Shown here: one piece after another, positions 44,706-54,063 of the stretch
Position numbering within the stretch: position 1 is the stretch's first letter
Layout of the letters: each line of letters begins with the position of its first letter
NCBI RefSeq assembly: GCF_014196965.1
Contig: NZ_JACIEQ010000001.1
Coordinates: forward strand, 1,426,001 to 1,490,000
Source of the DNA: Actibacterium naphthalenivorans
GTDB taxonomy: Bacteria > Pseudomonadota > Alphaproteobacteria > Rhodobacterales > Rhodobacteraceae
Length of the DNA: 64,000 nucleotides
Reading direction: 5' to 3'
Position numbers and translations under genes: made by a program
Notes under the pieces: generated by a model
Databases searched by the model: none
Seen by the model: the letters and a program-made list of their open reading frames with translations, nothing else
Told to the model about the DNA's origin: nothing

Positions 44706-45737
44706 ATGTATGTGACCCCAAGGCCGGTGCTTGCCGACGATCCGCTCTTTGCGGTGCGCATGGCCTTTATGTCGGTCATCGGCATCATCGTCATTCAGAT
44801 CACCCATCCGGCCATACCGCCCCTGATCGCGGCGCTGCCGGTCGGTCTGATGGCGGGCAGCCGCAAGGCCTTCAGCCCGGCGCGGGCCATTGGCGCGCCG
44901 ATTGCCTTTATCGCGGCGATCTGGCTGATGACGGCGCTGGTGGCGCTGACACGGGATGTGCCGGTGCTGATGCTGGCCCTCGTGTTCTGCGTCTATTTCC
45001 TGGCCTTCTATATCACGCGCCGCACGGGCAGCCCGTTCGGGATGCTCATCCTTGTGGCGGCGTCGCTGATGTCGATCATGGGCATGAAGGAACGCGCCGC
45101 GCTGTTCTATTTCCGCGACGGGTTCATCGAAGGGTCGCTGGTGGCGCTGGTCGCCGTGCCGGTGCTGTATTACCTGCTGCCAGCCGCCTCGAACCAGGTT
45201 CATGTGGACGAACCCGAGCCCGCCTGGGGCCATCATGGCAAGGGGTCTCTGATCCGGGCCGTGGTGATGATGTTGCTCAGCTTCTGGCTGCACGCGATCC
45301 TTCCGGCCTCGGATATGCTGCTGGCGGTGGCGGCGGTCTTCGTGCTTGTCTTTCCCACCCGTGAACAGGTCTTTTCCGAAGCGCGCGAACGGGTGATCGC
45401 AACCGCCTATGGCGCGGGGCTAAGCATGGTGATCCTGACGATCCTGACCTTCAGTTCGCATTTCGAGGTGCTGATCGGCCTGGTGTTCCTGGCCGGGCTG
45501 TTTCTGGCCGACCGGATGATCCACGGGCGCTACGAGGCGATGGTGTATCAGTTCGCCCTGACCACCACGCTGGCCCTGGTCATGAGCGCGCTTTCCACCC
45601 AAAGCCCCGGCTACGCCGCCTTTACGCGCATCGTGCTGGTCTTTGGCGGGGCGGTCGCCGCAGCGTTTCTGGTGGCGCTGCTGGACGCGATCTTTCTTGG
45701 CCCCGAACAGCCCGACAACCCCGCGGCACTGGGCTGA
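44706..45737 (+). CDS. DUF2955/FUSC-like membrane protein, partner of the HlyD protein
   Basis: 343 residues, nearly all hydrophobic with about ten membrane helices in two halves: the first from MSVIGIIVIQI to about residue 165, a polar linker (HVDEPEPAWGHHGKG) and a second half starting LIRAVVMMLLSFWLHA. The pattern and the HlyD neighbour fit DUF2955 proteins related to AaeB/FUSC aromatic-acid exporters, but it lacks the large cytosolic domain of AaeB. No outer-membrane channel gene accompanies it. Substrate inferred only as an organic anion. Confidence 0.82.
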   Translation: MYVTPRPVLADDPLFAVRMAFMSVIGIIVIQITHPAIPPLIAALPVGLMAGSRKAFSPARAIGAPIAFIAAIWLMTALVALTRDVPVLMLALVFCVYFLAFYITRRTGSPFGMLILVAASLMSIMGMKERAALFYFRDGFIEGSLVALVAVPVLYYLLPAASNQVHVDEPEPAWGHHGKGSLIRAVVMMLLSFWLHAILPASDMLLAVAAVFVLVFPTREQVFSEARERVIATAYGAGLSMVILTILTFSSHFEVLIGLVFLAGLFLADRMIHGRYEAMVYQFALTTTLALVMSALSTQSPGYAAFTRIVLVFGGAVAAAFLVALLDAIFLGPEQPDNPAALG

Positions 45738-45749
45738 GGCCCGCGCGGG

Positions 45750-46457
45750 TCAGGTGCCCAGATAGGCCTCGTGCACCTTGGGGTCTTCGCGCAACGCCGC
45801 CGAGACCCCGTGAAACGCGATCTCGCCGTTTTCAAGGATATAGCCGTATTCGCTGACCTTGAGGGCAAGCTGGGCGTTCTGCTCGACGATCAGGATGGTC
45901 AGCCCGCTGCGGTTCAGTTCGACAATCGTCTGGAACAGGTGCTCGACCAGCACGGGCGACAGGCCCAGGCTGGGCTCGTCCATCAGCAATATCCGCGGCC
46001 GCGACATCAGCGCCCGGCCGATCATCAGCATCTGCTGCTCGCCGCCCGACAGCAGCCCCGCGTGTTGCTGTTCGCGTTCCTTGAGGCGCGGGAAGGTGGT
46101 ATAGACCCGGTCCAGATCATCGCGCAGCTGTTTGCGTTGGCGCCGGTGAATCCACCCGCCCAGCAACAGATTGTCGGCCACGGACATTTCGGGGAAGGTC
46201 TCTCGCCCCTCGGGCACCTGGGCGATGCCGCGCCGCACGATGTCTTCGGTGCTTTTGCCTGCGATGCTTTCGCCGTCCAGCGTGATGTCGCCCCCGCGCA
46301 AGGGCACGATCCCCGAAATACAGTTCAGCGTGGTGCTTTTGCCCGCGCCATTGGCCCCAAGAAGGCAGACCATCTGGCCCTGTTCCACCTGAAGGCTTAC
46401 GCCCTCAAGCGCCTTGACGGCCCCATAGCCGGCCCCGACATCGTCAAGCTTCAGCAT
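45750..46457 (-). CDS. livF: LIV-type ABC transporter ATP-binding protein LivF
   Basis: 235 residues from the ATG at 46457; GGGAAG lies five bases upstream, and a GTG two codons earlier is too close. Walker A LLGANGAGKSTTLN (about 33), signature LLSGGEQQMLMIGRAL, Walker B ILLMDEPSLGLSP, switch His region IVEQNAQLALKVS. It overlaps livG by 14 bases. Last gene of the livKHMGF operon; converges on the DUF2955 gene. Confidence 0.94.
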   Translation of the reverse strand: MLKLDDVGAGYGAVKALEGVSLQVEQGQMVCLLGANGAGKSTTLNCISGIVPLRGGDITLDGESIAGKSTEDIVRRGIAQVPEGRETFPEMSVADNLLLGGWIHRRQRKQLRDDLDRVYTTFPRLKEREQQHAGLLSGGEQQMLMIGRALMSRPRILLMDEPSLGLSPVLVEHLFQTIVELNRSGLTILIVEQNAQLALKVSEYGYILENGEIAFHGVSAALREDPKVHEAYLGT

Positions 46458-47211
46458 AGCCACTTCCCAAATAAGCTTCGATGACCTTGGGGTCTTCGCG
46501 CACGTCCTGCGGCAACCCTTCGGCGATCTTCGTTCCGAAATTCAGCACCGTGATCCGATCGGCGATGGCCATGACAAGCTGCATCACATGTTCGACCAGC
46601 AGGATGGTGATCCCTTCGCGGTCGCGCAGTTCCGTCAGCAGCTTGTCCAGCGCGGCGATCTCGCGGTTGCGCAGCCCTGCGGCCGGTTCGTCCAGCAGCA
46701 AAAGCCGCGGCTTGGCGGCCAGCGCCCGCAGGATGTCCAGCATCTTCTGACGCCCGAAATCCAGCGCATTGGCCTTGGTGTCGCGCATGTCGCTAAGGCC
46801 CATGCGCTCTAGCAACGCCTCGGCCTCGGCGATGGCGGCGGCCTCGATGCGGGACCGGCCGGGGCCGGGCAGGAACGGGTTGTAAGTCTCGATCCGGCTG
46901 CTCATGCCCAAAAGCAGGTTTTCCAGCACCGTCATGCGGCCGCACAGTTCGATGTTCTGAAAGGTGCGCGCGATGCCCAGCCCCGCCAGCGCATGCGGCG
47001 GCAGCGTGGAAATCGGCGACCCCGCAAAGCGCACCTGCCCGCCGGTCAGGTTATAGACCCGCGTGATGGCGTTGAAGGCGGTGGATTTCCCGGCGCCGTT
47101 GGGGCCGATCAGCGCATGGATCGTGCCCTCCTGGACCGAGAGGGAAAAGTGGTCAAGCGCGGTGAGGCCGCCGAATTTGATGGTCACCTCGTCCAGTTCA
47201 AGCAGGCTCAT
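46444..47211 (-). CDS. livG: LIV-type ABC transporter ATP-binding protein LivG
   Basis: 255 residues. Walker A IGPNGAGKSTAFN (about 36), Walker B LLLLDEPAAGL, switch LVEHVMQLVMAIADRI. The signature is ALDFGRQKMLDILRAL rather than LSGGQ, a usual change in LivG. The C-terminal VIEAYLGSGY is typical of LivG. Overlaps livM (ATGA) and livF. Confidence 0.94.
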   Translation of the reverse strand: MSLLELDEVTIKFGGLTALDHFSLSVQEGTIHALIGPNGAGKSTAFNAITRVYNLTGGQVRFAGSPISTLPPHALAGLGIARTFQNIELCGRMTVLENLLLGMSSRIETYNPFLPGPGRSRIEAAAIAEAEALLERMGLSDMRDTKANALDFGRQKMLDILRALAAKPRLLLLDEPAAGLRNREIAALDKLLTELRDREGITILLVEHVMQLVMAIADRITVLNFGTKIAEGLPQDVREDPKVIEAYLGSGYAEA

Positions 47212-48170
47212 GTCGATGTCCGGTTCTTGGAGATAAGAGAGGTGACAAGCCCATGGATGCCATTGGGCATAAGCGTGATCGACAGGACAAGGATCAGCCC
47301 GTAGACGAATTCCTGCCAGACCAGAAAATCACCCATGGTCGCGCCCAGGACCTCGGGCAGGATGCCCAGGACGATGGCGCCGATCACGACACCCGCCACC
47401 GTGCCCATGCCGCCGACCACGATCATGGTCAGCAGAAGGACGGCGGGCGCGAAGGTAAAGTTCTCGGGGTCGATGAACGAGTTGAACACCACCAGCATGC
47501 CGCCGCCGATACAGGCGTAGGCGCTTGAGATCACGAAGGCCCAGGCCTTGGTCCGGCGCACGTTGACGCCCGAGACCGAGGCCACATGTTCGCTGTCGCG
47601 CAACGCGGCCATGGATCGGCCCAGTTTCGACCGGTTCAGCAGGAACGTGGCCAGCAGGACGACGGTCAGGATCACGACAAGGACGCGGAAATTGCTGGCG
47701 TCGGTGGTCGAGGTGAAGAAGATGAAATCCGACGGTTGCAGCCGCAGCCCGTCTACCCCGCCGGTCACGGTTTTCCAGCTTTGCGCCAGCCAGTGCATCG
47801 CCGAGGCAAAGGCCACGGTGGCAAGACCCAGATAGATGTTGCGCAGCCGCACCGAGGCCAGCGCGACGACCCAGGCCAGCAGCGCCGACATGAGGATCGC
47901 CAACAGCAGGCCGACCGGAAAGGGGATGCCGAAGCGCTGTTGCAGGATCGCGGTCGTATAGGCACCGATCCCATAGAAGGCCACATGGCTGAAGGCGAAC
48001 TGCCCCGCGCGGCCCATGATGATGTCCAGCCCGATGGCCAGCACCACATAGGTGATCAGCCCGCAGCCGATATAAAGCTGATAATCATTGGCGACCTGCG
48101 GGATCAGCAGGCCCAGAAGAAGAATGCCGGCCGGCCAGGCAAGCTCGGCGATAGACAGGCGTCCATACAT
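47208..48170 (-). CDS. livM: LIV-type ABC transporter permease LivM
   Basis: 320 residues from the ATG at 48170 (MYGRLSIAELAWPAG). About eight to ten membrane helices with the LivM block GRAGQFAFSHVAFYGIGAY (about 53-71) and the EAA-like coupling region AALRDSEHVASVSGVNVRRTKA in two adjoining motifs. Forms the membrane channel with LivH. Two bases separate it from livH; it overlaps livG by four bases. Confidence 0.94.
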   Translation of the reverse strand: MYGRLSIAELAWPAGILLLGLLIPQVANDYQLYIGCGLITYVVLAIGLDIIMGRAGQFAFSHVAFYGIGAYTTAILQQRFGIPFPVGLLLAILMSALLAWVVALASVRLRNIYLGLATVAFASAMHWLAQSWKTVTGGVDGLRLQPSDFIFFTSTTDASNFRVLVVILTVVLLATFLLNRSKLGRSMAALRDSEHVASVSGVNVRRTKAWAFVISSAYACIGGGMLVVFNSFIDPENFTFAPAVLLLTMIVVGGMGTVAGVVIGAIVLGILPEVLGATMGDFLVWQEFVYGLILVLSITLMPNGIHGLVTSLISKNRTST

Positions 48171-48172
48171 GG

Positions 48173-49072
48173 TCAGACTTTCTTGACAGAGGCTGTGCCG
48201 CCGAAAAGCCCCTGCGGGCGCAGCACAAGCACGATCATGATGATGATGAACGGGGCAACGATGATGGTGTCGGACCCGAAGAAATAGCCGATCAGGTTTT
48301 GCACCACCCCCACGACGAACCCCCCGATGATCGAGCCGGGCAGGTTGCTGAACCCGCCGATCACGGCCGCGGCCAGCGCGGTCATGATGACCCCGCCCAT
48401 ATCGGGGGTCAGCCCCAGCTTGGGCCCCACCAGCACGCCGCAGATCCCGGCCATCACCCCGGCGATGCCCCAGACGATCATGCGCATCCGCGCCACCGGA
48501 ATGCCCGACAGCGCCGCGCACAGCGGGTTCTGGCTTGAGGCCTGAAGCGCCCGGCCCAGCAAGGTGCGCGTGAAGAACAGCCAGAACCCCAGAATGGCCA
48601 GCACCGCGATGCTGACAATCGCCACATCCGCCCGCAGGATCGGTACGCCGCCCACGAAAAACGGCGGGCCGGTGACAAGTGGCGGCAGCGACCGGACCTC
48701 TTCGGTATAGGGGATCACCCGCACGATGCCTTTCAGCATCAGCGACAGGCCGAAAGTGGCGATCACGATGGGGATCAGCGGGCTTTCACGCCCGCTCATG
48801 CGGCGGGTGATGGGCACGATCGCCAGCCTTTCGAAGGCAGCGCCCAGGGCAAATGTAGCCACCGCGACGATGGGAAAGATCAGCCAGTAGGGCACCGAGG
48901 ACGAGACGACCAGAAACAGCGCGACATAGGCCCCGATCATGACCAGCTCGCCGGCCGCGAAATTGACCGCTTCGGAGGATTTGTAGACGATCACGATGGA
49001 CAGCGCGATCAGCGCATAGACCGATCCGGTCGCGATCCCGCTCAGTATCACCAAGGCCAGCGTCGTGGACAT
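48173..49072 (-). CDS. livH: LIV-type ABC transporter permease LivH
   Basis: 299 residues from the ATG at 49072 (MSTTLALVILSGIATGSVYA) with GGAAAG upstream. LivH hallmarks: VNFAAGELVMIGAYVAL (about 37), the coupling helix ALQASSQNPLCAALSGI and VIGGFSNLPGSIIGGFVVG. Expected eight membrane helices. It is 75 bp downstream of livK, with a hairpin in the gap. Confidence 0.94.
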   Translation of the reverse strand: MSTTLALVILSGIATGSVYALIALSIVIVYKSSEAVNFAAGELVMIGAYVALFLVVSSSVPYWLIFPIVAVATFALGAAFERLAIVPITRRMSGRESPLIPIVIATFGLSLMLKGIVRVIPYTEEVRSLPPLVTGPPFFVGGVPILRADVAIVSIAVLAILGFWLFFTRTLLGRALQASSQNPLCAALSGIPVARMRMIVWGIAGVMAGICGVLVGPKLGLTPDMGGVIMTALAAAVIGGFSNLPGSIIGGFVVGVVQNLIGYFFGSDTIIVAPFIIIMIVLVLRPQGLFGGTASVKKV

Positions 49073-49120
49073 TGGGGGCTTTCCTTTCGACTGCGTTGAG
49101 GGGCGGCAATAGCGGTGCCC

Positions 49121-49138
49121 GCGCCGACAGAGCGGCGC
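49121..49138 (-). repeat. Hairpin between livK and livH
   Basis: GCGCCG/CGGCGC arms with a six-base loop, about 10 bp after the livK stop on the minus strand, no T-run. Such hairpins between a binding-protein gene and permease genes can stabilise the upstream message so that more binding protein is made. Confidence 0.45.
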
Positions 49139-49147
49139 GAACAAGGG

Positions 49148-50380
49148 TCAGTCGTCGAACACCGCCGGGTCGATCAGCGCGTCCCAGGTATAGGGGCCGC
49201 CGACACGGGTCACGGTCGAGCCGTCGAACTTGACGATGATCTGTCCGCGGTTGGAATCGCGCCGCTCGGGCGTGAAGACCGTTGGTGTGGCCATGACGCC
49301 GGTCTCAAGGTTGGTCTGGTCGATCGCTTCCATGAAGGCCTCGCGCGTCAGATCCGGCCCCGCGCGTTCCAGTGCGTCGACGATCGCCATCGCATGGGGA
49401 AAGCCATAGGCCCCGACGATGCCGGGCTCGGGGCGGTCGGGATAGTATTTCACCATCAGATCCTTCCACGGCTTCAGCGCCGGATCGTCCATCGATTCGG
49501 CCACCAGCGGATGGGCGTAATAGAACTTGCCCAGACCGGCGGTGTTGCCATCAAGGCTGCCCACGAACGCCTCGGTGTTGGAAACGCCCTGAATGGCCGA
49601 GATCACCGGCTTGTCCAGCAGGCCAAACTCGGTCAGCTTTTTCATCACCAGCGTGGTCGGGGGCGCATAGGTGGTCAGGATGATCACATCGGGATTGGCC
49701 GAATGCACGTTCAGCACGGGCACGGTCACGTCGGTGGCATTGTTCGGCACGATCTCATTCGCGACGACCTTGATGTCGTATTTCTCGGCCATCGCCGTGA
49801 TCATTTCCAGCGCCGAGGTGCCCATCGCGTCATTTGGGCCCAGAACCCCGACGGATTTCGCGCCCAGCCCCTCGATCGCATACATCATCACGGCAGCCAG
49901 CGTGGCGCGCTGTGTGCCGGGTGCCGAGCCGAACTGATATGTCGTGGGCGGATAGACACCCGCATCGCCCGAGGCGTTCAGCATGAAATGCGGCACTTTT
50001 TCCTGATTCACCAGTTCCTGAATCGAAACCGTCGATCCCGAACATGACCCGCCCAGCAGCAGGAACACCTTTTCCACGGTGATGAATTTCCGCACCACCG
50101 TATTGGCCGCAGCGGGAGTGCATTTGTCGTCTTCGACCAGATAGCGGATGGTGCGGCCGTGGATGCCGCCCTTGGCGTTGATGTCGTCGAAATAGGCCCG
50201 CGCGGCATTTATCGGGTCCGTGCCATAGGCGGCAAGCGGGCCGGAAAGCGGCGCGAACATACCGATCAGGATTTCGTCGTCGGTGACGCCGGTTGTCGTC
50301 TGACCAAGGGCCGATGCCGCCAGGCCCATGCTCACCGCCACACCTTTCAGGACGCGCCCGATCACAATTCGTATCGTCAT
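49148..50380 (-). CDS. livK: LIV-type ABC transporter periplasmic substrate-binding protein
   Basis: 410 residues from the ATG at 50380, with GGGGGGAAGA just upstream. Sec signal peptide (about 1-26, ending ASALGQ). Type I periplasmic binding fold: ILIGMFAPLSGPLAAYG near 35, DDINAKGGIHGR, and LLGGSCSGSTVSIQELV near 110. This Leu/Ile/Val-like family often binds aromatic or other carboxylates rather than amino acids when linked to CoA ligases and beta-oxidation genes, as here. First gene of the operon and divergent from the thiolase. Confidence 0.92.
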   Translation of the reverse strand: MTIRIVIGRVLKGVAVSMGLAASALGQTTTGVTDDEILIGMFAPLSGPLAAYGTDPINAARAYFDDINAKGGIHGRTIRYLVEDDKCTPAAANTVVRKFITVEKVFLLLGGSCSGSTVSIQELVNQEKVPHFMLNASGDAGVYPPTTYQFGSAPGTQRATLAAVMMYAIEGLGAKSVGVLGPNDAMGTSALEMITAMAEKYDIKVVANEIVPNNATDVTVPVLNVHSANPDVIILTTYAPPTTLVMKKLTEFGLLDKPVISAIQGVSNTEAFVGSLDGNTAGLGKFYYAHPLVAESMDDPALKPWKDLMVKYYPDRPEPGIVGAYGFPHAMAIVDALERAGPDLTREAFMEAIDQTNLETGVMATPTVFTPERRDSNRGQIIVKFDGSTVTRVGGPYTWDALIDPAVFDD

Positions 50381-50531
50381 TCTTCCCCCCAAAAATAGTC
50401 AGATGTTTGTGTCAAACCCGGGCAAGTTAAATATTATTTTTGTGCCCAGATATATTTCTTCCACAAATCTGCGCCGCGTCAAGGTATTATAGATTTTAGG
50501 TGGCGGGCCATCGGCCACGTGTCGACCATGC

Positions 50532-50547
50532 CGCCCGGGCCCGGGCG
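50532..50547. repeat. Perfect 16-bp GC palindrome
   Basis: CGCCCGGGCCCGGGCG is fully self-complementary. It lies 136 bp upstream of the thiolase start. Might be an operator or simply GC-rich symmetry. Confidence 0.45.
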
Positions 50548-50586
50548 CAAACCGGGGCTCTTGGGGCGGAAAAGGCAGGGCGGGAT

Positions 50587-50617
50587 TCACCTGCAAGGCC
50601 TGCCTTGCGATAGGTGA
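50587..50617. promoter_or_regulatory. Nested inverted repeat upstream of the thiolase gene
   Basis: Inner arms GCAAGGC and GCCTTGC separated by two bases, and outer arms TCACCT and AGGTGA, with only a three-base bulge. In total 13 pairs centred 83 bp upstream of the start codon. As DNA it is a good operator candidate; as RNA it would be a stable leader hairpin. Confidence 0.5.
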
Positions 50618-50682
50618 GCATCGGGGCGCGGCGGTCTAGCTACACGGTAAGAAGTTTCCGATATCTGAAACAGGAGGTCGCT

Positions 50683-51891
50683 GTGCCCGAGGCATATATC
50701 TATGATCACGTCCGTTCGCCCCGCGGGAAGGGGCGCGCTGATGGCTCGCTTCATGAAATCACTGCTGTTGATCTCGCTTCGCAGGTTCTGGGCGCCATGC
50801 GGGACCGCAACGAGCTTGATACCGCGCTGCTTGACGATGTCATCCTGGGTTGTGCGCAGCCGGTGGGCGAGCAGGGCGGCAACATCGCCCGCGGCGCCGT
50901 GCTGAACGCAGGCTACGAAGAAAGCGTCGCCGGCCAGCAGGTGCACCGGTTCTGCGCCTCGGCGCTCGAGGCCGTGAACACCGCCGCCGCGCATATCATG
51001 AGCGGTCAGACCGATGCGGCTATCGGGGGCGGCGTGGAATGCATGTCGCGCACCTATATCGGGGCGGACACCGGCGCATGGTCGGCCGACCCTTGGGTGA
51101 ACTATCACAACTATTTCGCCCCGCAGGGCATCGGCGCCGACATGATCGCGACGCTGGATGGCTATACGCGCGAAGATGTCGATTCCTATGCTGTCGAAAG
51201 CCAGCGCCGCGCCGCCGCCGCATGGCAGGGCCAGCGCTTTTCGGGCTCGATCGCGCCGATCAAGGACAAGCTGGGCGATGTGATCCTGGATCACGACGAA
51301 TACATGCGCCCCGGCACCACGCTGGAAAAGCTGGGCAACCTCAAGCCCGCGTTCACGGCGCTGGGCGAAAAGGCCGGGTTCGACAAGGTCGGCATGATGC
51401 GCTACCCGCAGATCGAAGCGGTGAACCATGTGCACACCGGCGGCAACTCCAGCGGGATCGTTGATGGCGCCGCCGCCGTTCTGGTCGGCAACGAAACCTT
51501 CGGCAAGGCCTCGGGGCTGAAGCCGCGCGCCAAGTTCCGCGCCTTCACCTCGATCGGGTCCGAACCCACGATCATGCTGACCGCCCCCGCCGACGTGACC
51601 CGCAAGACGCTCAAGCGGGCCGGGATGACGCTGGACGATATCGACCTGTTCGAGATCAACGAAGCCTTCGCCTCGGTTGTGATGCGGTTCATGAACGCGC
51701 TCGACCTCGACCCCGAGATCGTGAACGTCAACGGCGGCGCGATTGCCATGGGTCACCCGCTGGGTGCAACCGGCGCGATGATCCTGGGCACCGTTCTGGA
51801 CGAGCTGGAGCGGCGCGACCTGAACACCGCCCTTGTGACGCTGTGCGCCGGCAACGGCCTGGGCACGGCAACCATTATCGAACGCGTCTGA
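50683..51891 (+). CDS. Acetyl-CoA C-acyltransferase (thiolase)
   Basis: 402 residues from GTG 50683 with AGGAGG five bases upstream. Catalytic Cys in [12 protein letters not shown] (about residue 90), NEAFA and [15 protein letters not shown] with the active His, and the final Cys in [11 protein letters not shown]. Cleaves 3-ketoacyl-CoA in beta-oxidation (or condenses acetyl-CoA units). It is the first of three rightward genes thiolase-fadJ-acyl-CoA dehydrogenase, 17 bp from the next. Confidence 0.95.
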   Translation: MPEAYIYDHVRSPRGKGRADGSLHEITAVDLASQVLGAMRDRNELDTALLDDVILGCAQPVGEQGGNIARGAVLNAGYEESVAGQQVHRFCASALEAVNTAAAHIMSGQTDAAIGGGVECMSRTYIGADTGAWSADPWVNYHNYFAPQGIGADMIATLDGYTREDVDSYAVESQRRAAAAWQGQRFSGSIAPIKDKLGDVILDHDEYMRPGTTLEKLGNLKPAFTALGEKAGFDKVGMMRYPQIEAVNHVHTGGNSSGIVDGAAAVLVGNETFGKASGLKPRAKFRAFTSIGSEPTIMLTAPADVTRKTLKRAGMTLDDIDLFEINEAFASVVMRFMNALDLDPEIVNVNGGAIAMGHPLGATGAMILGTVLDELERRDLNTALVTLCAGNGLGTATIIERV

Positions 51892-51908
51892 TCCGGGGAC
51901 CAAAGTAA

Positions 51909-54050
51909 ATGAAGCACATTAAATTCGACGTCGAAGAGAACGGCATTGCCGTTCTCACCCTTGATAATGCCGACGAGTCGATGAACCTGGTGTCACCCGA
52001 GTTCATCACCGAATTCACCGAGGCCGTGCAGCGCGTCGCCGATGACGAGGCGATCACGGGTGCGATCGTCACCTCGGGCAAGAAGGCCTTCATGGCTGGC
52101 GCCGATCTGAAATTCATCGGCTCGGCCTATGACCGGGGCATGTCGCCTCACGATGTTGTCGCCTTCTGCAAGAAGCCCAGCGACATGCACCGCCTGATGG
52201 AAACCTGCGGCAAGCCTTTCGTCTGTGTGATGAACGGCCTGGCGCTTGGCGGCGGGTTCGAACTGGCGCTGGCCTGCCACTACCGTATCCTGGTGGACGA
52301 TCCCAAGGCCGTGGTCGGCCTGCCCGAGGTCAACTTGGGGCTGCTGCCCGGTTCCGGCGGCACGCAGCGTCTGCCGCGCATCGTCGGCACGGAAACCGCG
52401 CTGGACGTACTGCTGTCGGGCAAGACCATGCCGCCGGCCGAAGCGCTGGAAAAAGGCATCGTGGATGAGGTCGTCCCGGCTGACAAGCTGATGGATGCCG
52501 CGCGCGCCTGGCTGGCCACCGGACCCGATCCGGTCAAGCCGTGGGACGTGAAAGGCTATGCGCCGCTGGCCTCGTTCGGTCTGCTGGACGCCAAGACCGC
52601 GATCACGTTCACCATGCAGGGCCCCGCACTCAGCGCAAAGACCTATCAGAACTATCCCGCGCCGATTGCTATCGCGAGCCTGGTGTTCGAAGGGATGCAG
52701 CTGACCTTTGACGGGGCGCAGGCGCTTGAGAACAAGTATTTCGCCCGTCTGGTCACCGACCCTGTGTCGCGCAACATCATCCGCACGACCTTCCTGAACA
52801 AGGGCAAGAACGACGCCCTGGAAATGCGCCCCGAAGGCGTGCCCACCTACACGACCAGGAAACTGGGCGTACTGGGGGCAGGCATGATGGGCGCGGGCAT
52901 TGCCTATGTGGCCGCTGCCGCGGGCATCGAAGTCGTGCTGATCGACGCGACCCAGGAAAATGCCGACAAGGGCAAGGCCTATTCGGCCAAGGTTCTGGAC
53001 AAGATGGTCGATCGCGGCAAGCGTACGCGCGACGCGGCTGACGCTGTTCTGGCCCGTGTCACCGCCACCACCGATTACGCACAGCTTGAAGGCGCCGATC
53101 TGGTGATCGAAGCCGTGTTCGAAGACACAGGCGTCAAGGCCGACGTGACCAAGAAGGCCGCCGCCGTCATTCCGGGCACCGCGCCTTTTGCGTCGAACAC
53201 CTCGACCCTGCCAATCTCGACCCTGGCCGAAGCGTTTGTACGCCCCGAGGATTTCATCGGCCTGCACTTCTTCTCGCCAGTGGACCGTATGGCCCTTGTC
53301 GAGGTGATCATGGGCAAGAAAACCTCTGACGCGACGCTGGCCAAGGCGCTGGATTTCGTGAAACAGATCCGCAAGACCCCGATCGTGGTCAACGACAGCC
53401 GCGGCTTCTACACCAGCCGCGTGTTCCAGACCTTCATCCACGAAGGCATGGCGATGCTGCAAGAGGGCGTTCTGCCTGCGATGATCGAAAACGCCGGCAA
53501 GATGGCCGGCATGCCGGTCGGCCCGCTTCAGGTGACCGACGAGGTGTCGATCGAGCTGCCGCTGAAGATCTGCAATCAGGCCATCAAGGAAGAGGGCGAC
53601 GCCTATACCGTGCCCGTGTCCTACAAGGTCATGGATCGCATGATGAACGAGTTCAAGCGCCCCGGCCGCAAGGCAGGCGCGGGGTTCTTTGAATACCCCG
53701 AGGACGGGAAAAAGCATCTGTGGAAAGGTCTGGCCGAGGCCTTCCCGGTTGCCGAAACCCAGCCCGACATCGAAGAGCTGAAAAAGCGTCTGCTGTATAT
53801 CCAGTCGCTGGAAACCGTGCGCTGTCTGGAAGAGGGCGTTCTGACCCGTCCCGAGGACGGCGATATCGGGTCGGTTCTGGGTTGGGCCTTCCCGACCTAT
53901 ACCGGCGGGACCATGTCGCTGATCGACACAGTGGGCGTGGCGGCCTTTGTCGAGGAATGCGATGCGCTGGCGGCGAAATACGGCCCCCGGTTCACCCCGT
54001 CGCCCTGGTTGCGCGAACGTGCGGCCGACGCCCGCAAAATCTTTGCGTGA
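51909..54050 (+). CDS. fadJ: Bifunctional enoyl-CoA hydratase/3-hydroxyacyl-CoA dehydrogenase (FadJ/FadB-type)
   Basis: 713 residues. N-terminal crotonase domain with both glutamates: [12 protein letters not shown] (about 120) and [19 protein letters not shown] (about 140). A linker leads to the dehydrogenase: NAD loop [20 protein letters not shown] (about 320), catalytic His in [17 protein letters not shown] (about 455), and two C-terminal 3HCDH domains from about 500. Catalyses the middle two steps of beta-oxidation. The symbol is by family; substrate range unknown. Confidence 0.95.
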   Translation: MKHIKFDVEENGIAVLTLDNADESMNLVSPEFITEFTEAVQRVADDEAITGAIVTSGKKAFMAGADLKFIGSAYDRGMSPHDVVAFCKKPSDMHRLMETCGKPFVCVMNGLALGGGFELALACHYRILVDDPKAVVGLPEVNLGLLPGSGGTQRLPRIVGTETALDVLLSGKTMPPAEALEKGIVDEVVPADKLMDAARAWLATGPDPVKPWDVKGYAPLASFGLLDAKTAITFTMQGPALSAKTYQNYPAPIAIASLVFEGMQLTFDGAQALENKYFARLVTDPVSRNIIRTTFLNKGKNDALEMRPEGVPTYTTRKLGVLGAGMMGAGIAYVAAAAGIEVVLIDATQENADKGKAYSAKVLDKMVDRGKRTRDAADAVLARVTATTDYAQLEGADLVIEAVFEDTGVKADVTKKAAAVIPGTAPFASNTSTLPISTLAEAFVRPEDFIGLHFFSPVDRMALVEVIMGKKTSDATLAKALDFVKQIRKTPIVVNDSRGFYTSRVFQTFIHEGMAMLQEGVLPAMIENAGKMAGMPVGPLQVTDEVSIELPLKICNQAIKEEGDAYTVPVSYKVMDRMMNEFKRPGRKAGAGFFEYPEDGKKHLWKGLAEAFPVAETQPDIEELKKRLLYIQSLETVRCLEEGVLTRPEDGDIGSVLGWAFPTYTGGTMSLIDTVGVAAFVEECDALAAKYGPRFTPSPWLRERAADARKIFA

Positions 54051-54063
54051 TCGGTAGCCAGGC

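Larger units (their letters stand above)
50381..50682. other. 302-bp divergent control region between livK and the thiolase gene
   Basis: No gene. The livK-proximal 110 bp are AT-rich (TTAAATATTATTTTTG, then TATATTTC, then TATTATAGATTTTAGG) and should hold the promoters, although no clean -35/-10 pair was found. The remainder is GC-rich and carries two palindromes (50532-50547 and 50587-50617). The thiolase GTG is preceded by a strong AGGAGG. A common regulator of import and beta-oxidation could bind here. Confidence 0.7.

Noticed and set aside
42813-45293. An 826-codon open frame on the - strand opposite tetR, the HlyD gene and the DUF2955 gene
   Set aside because: It is antisense to three recognisable genes and is low-complexity His/Gln/Arg-rich; no motif was seen.
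50381-50500. A clear sigma-70 promoter for livK in the AT-rich stretch
   Set aside because: A TTGACA-like hexamer exists on the minus strand, but no acceptable -10 at 16-18 bp was found, so no promoter is listed.
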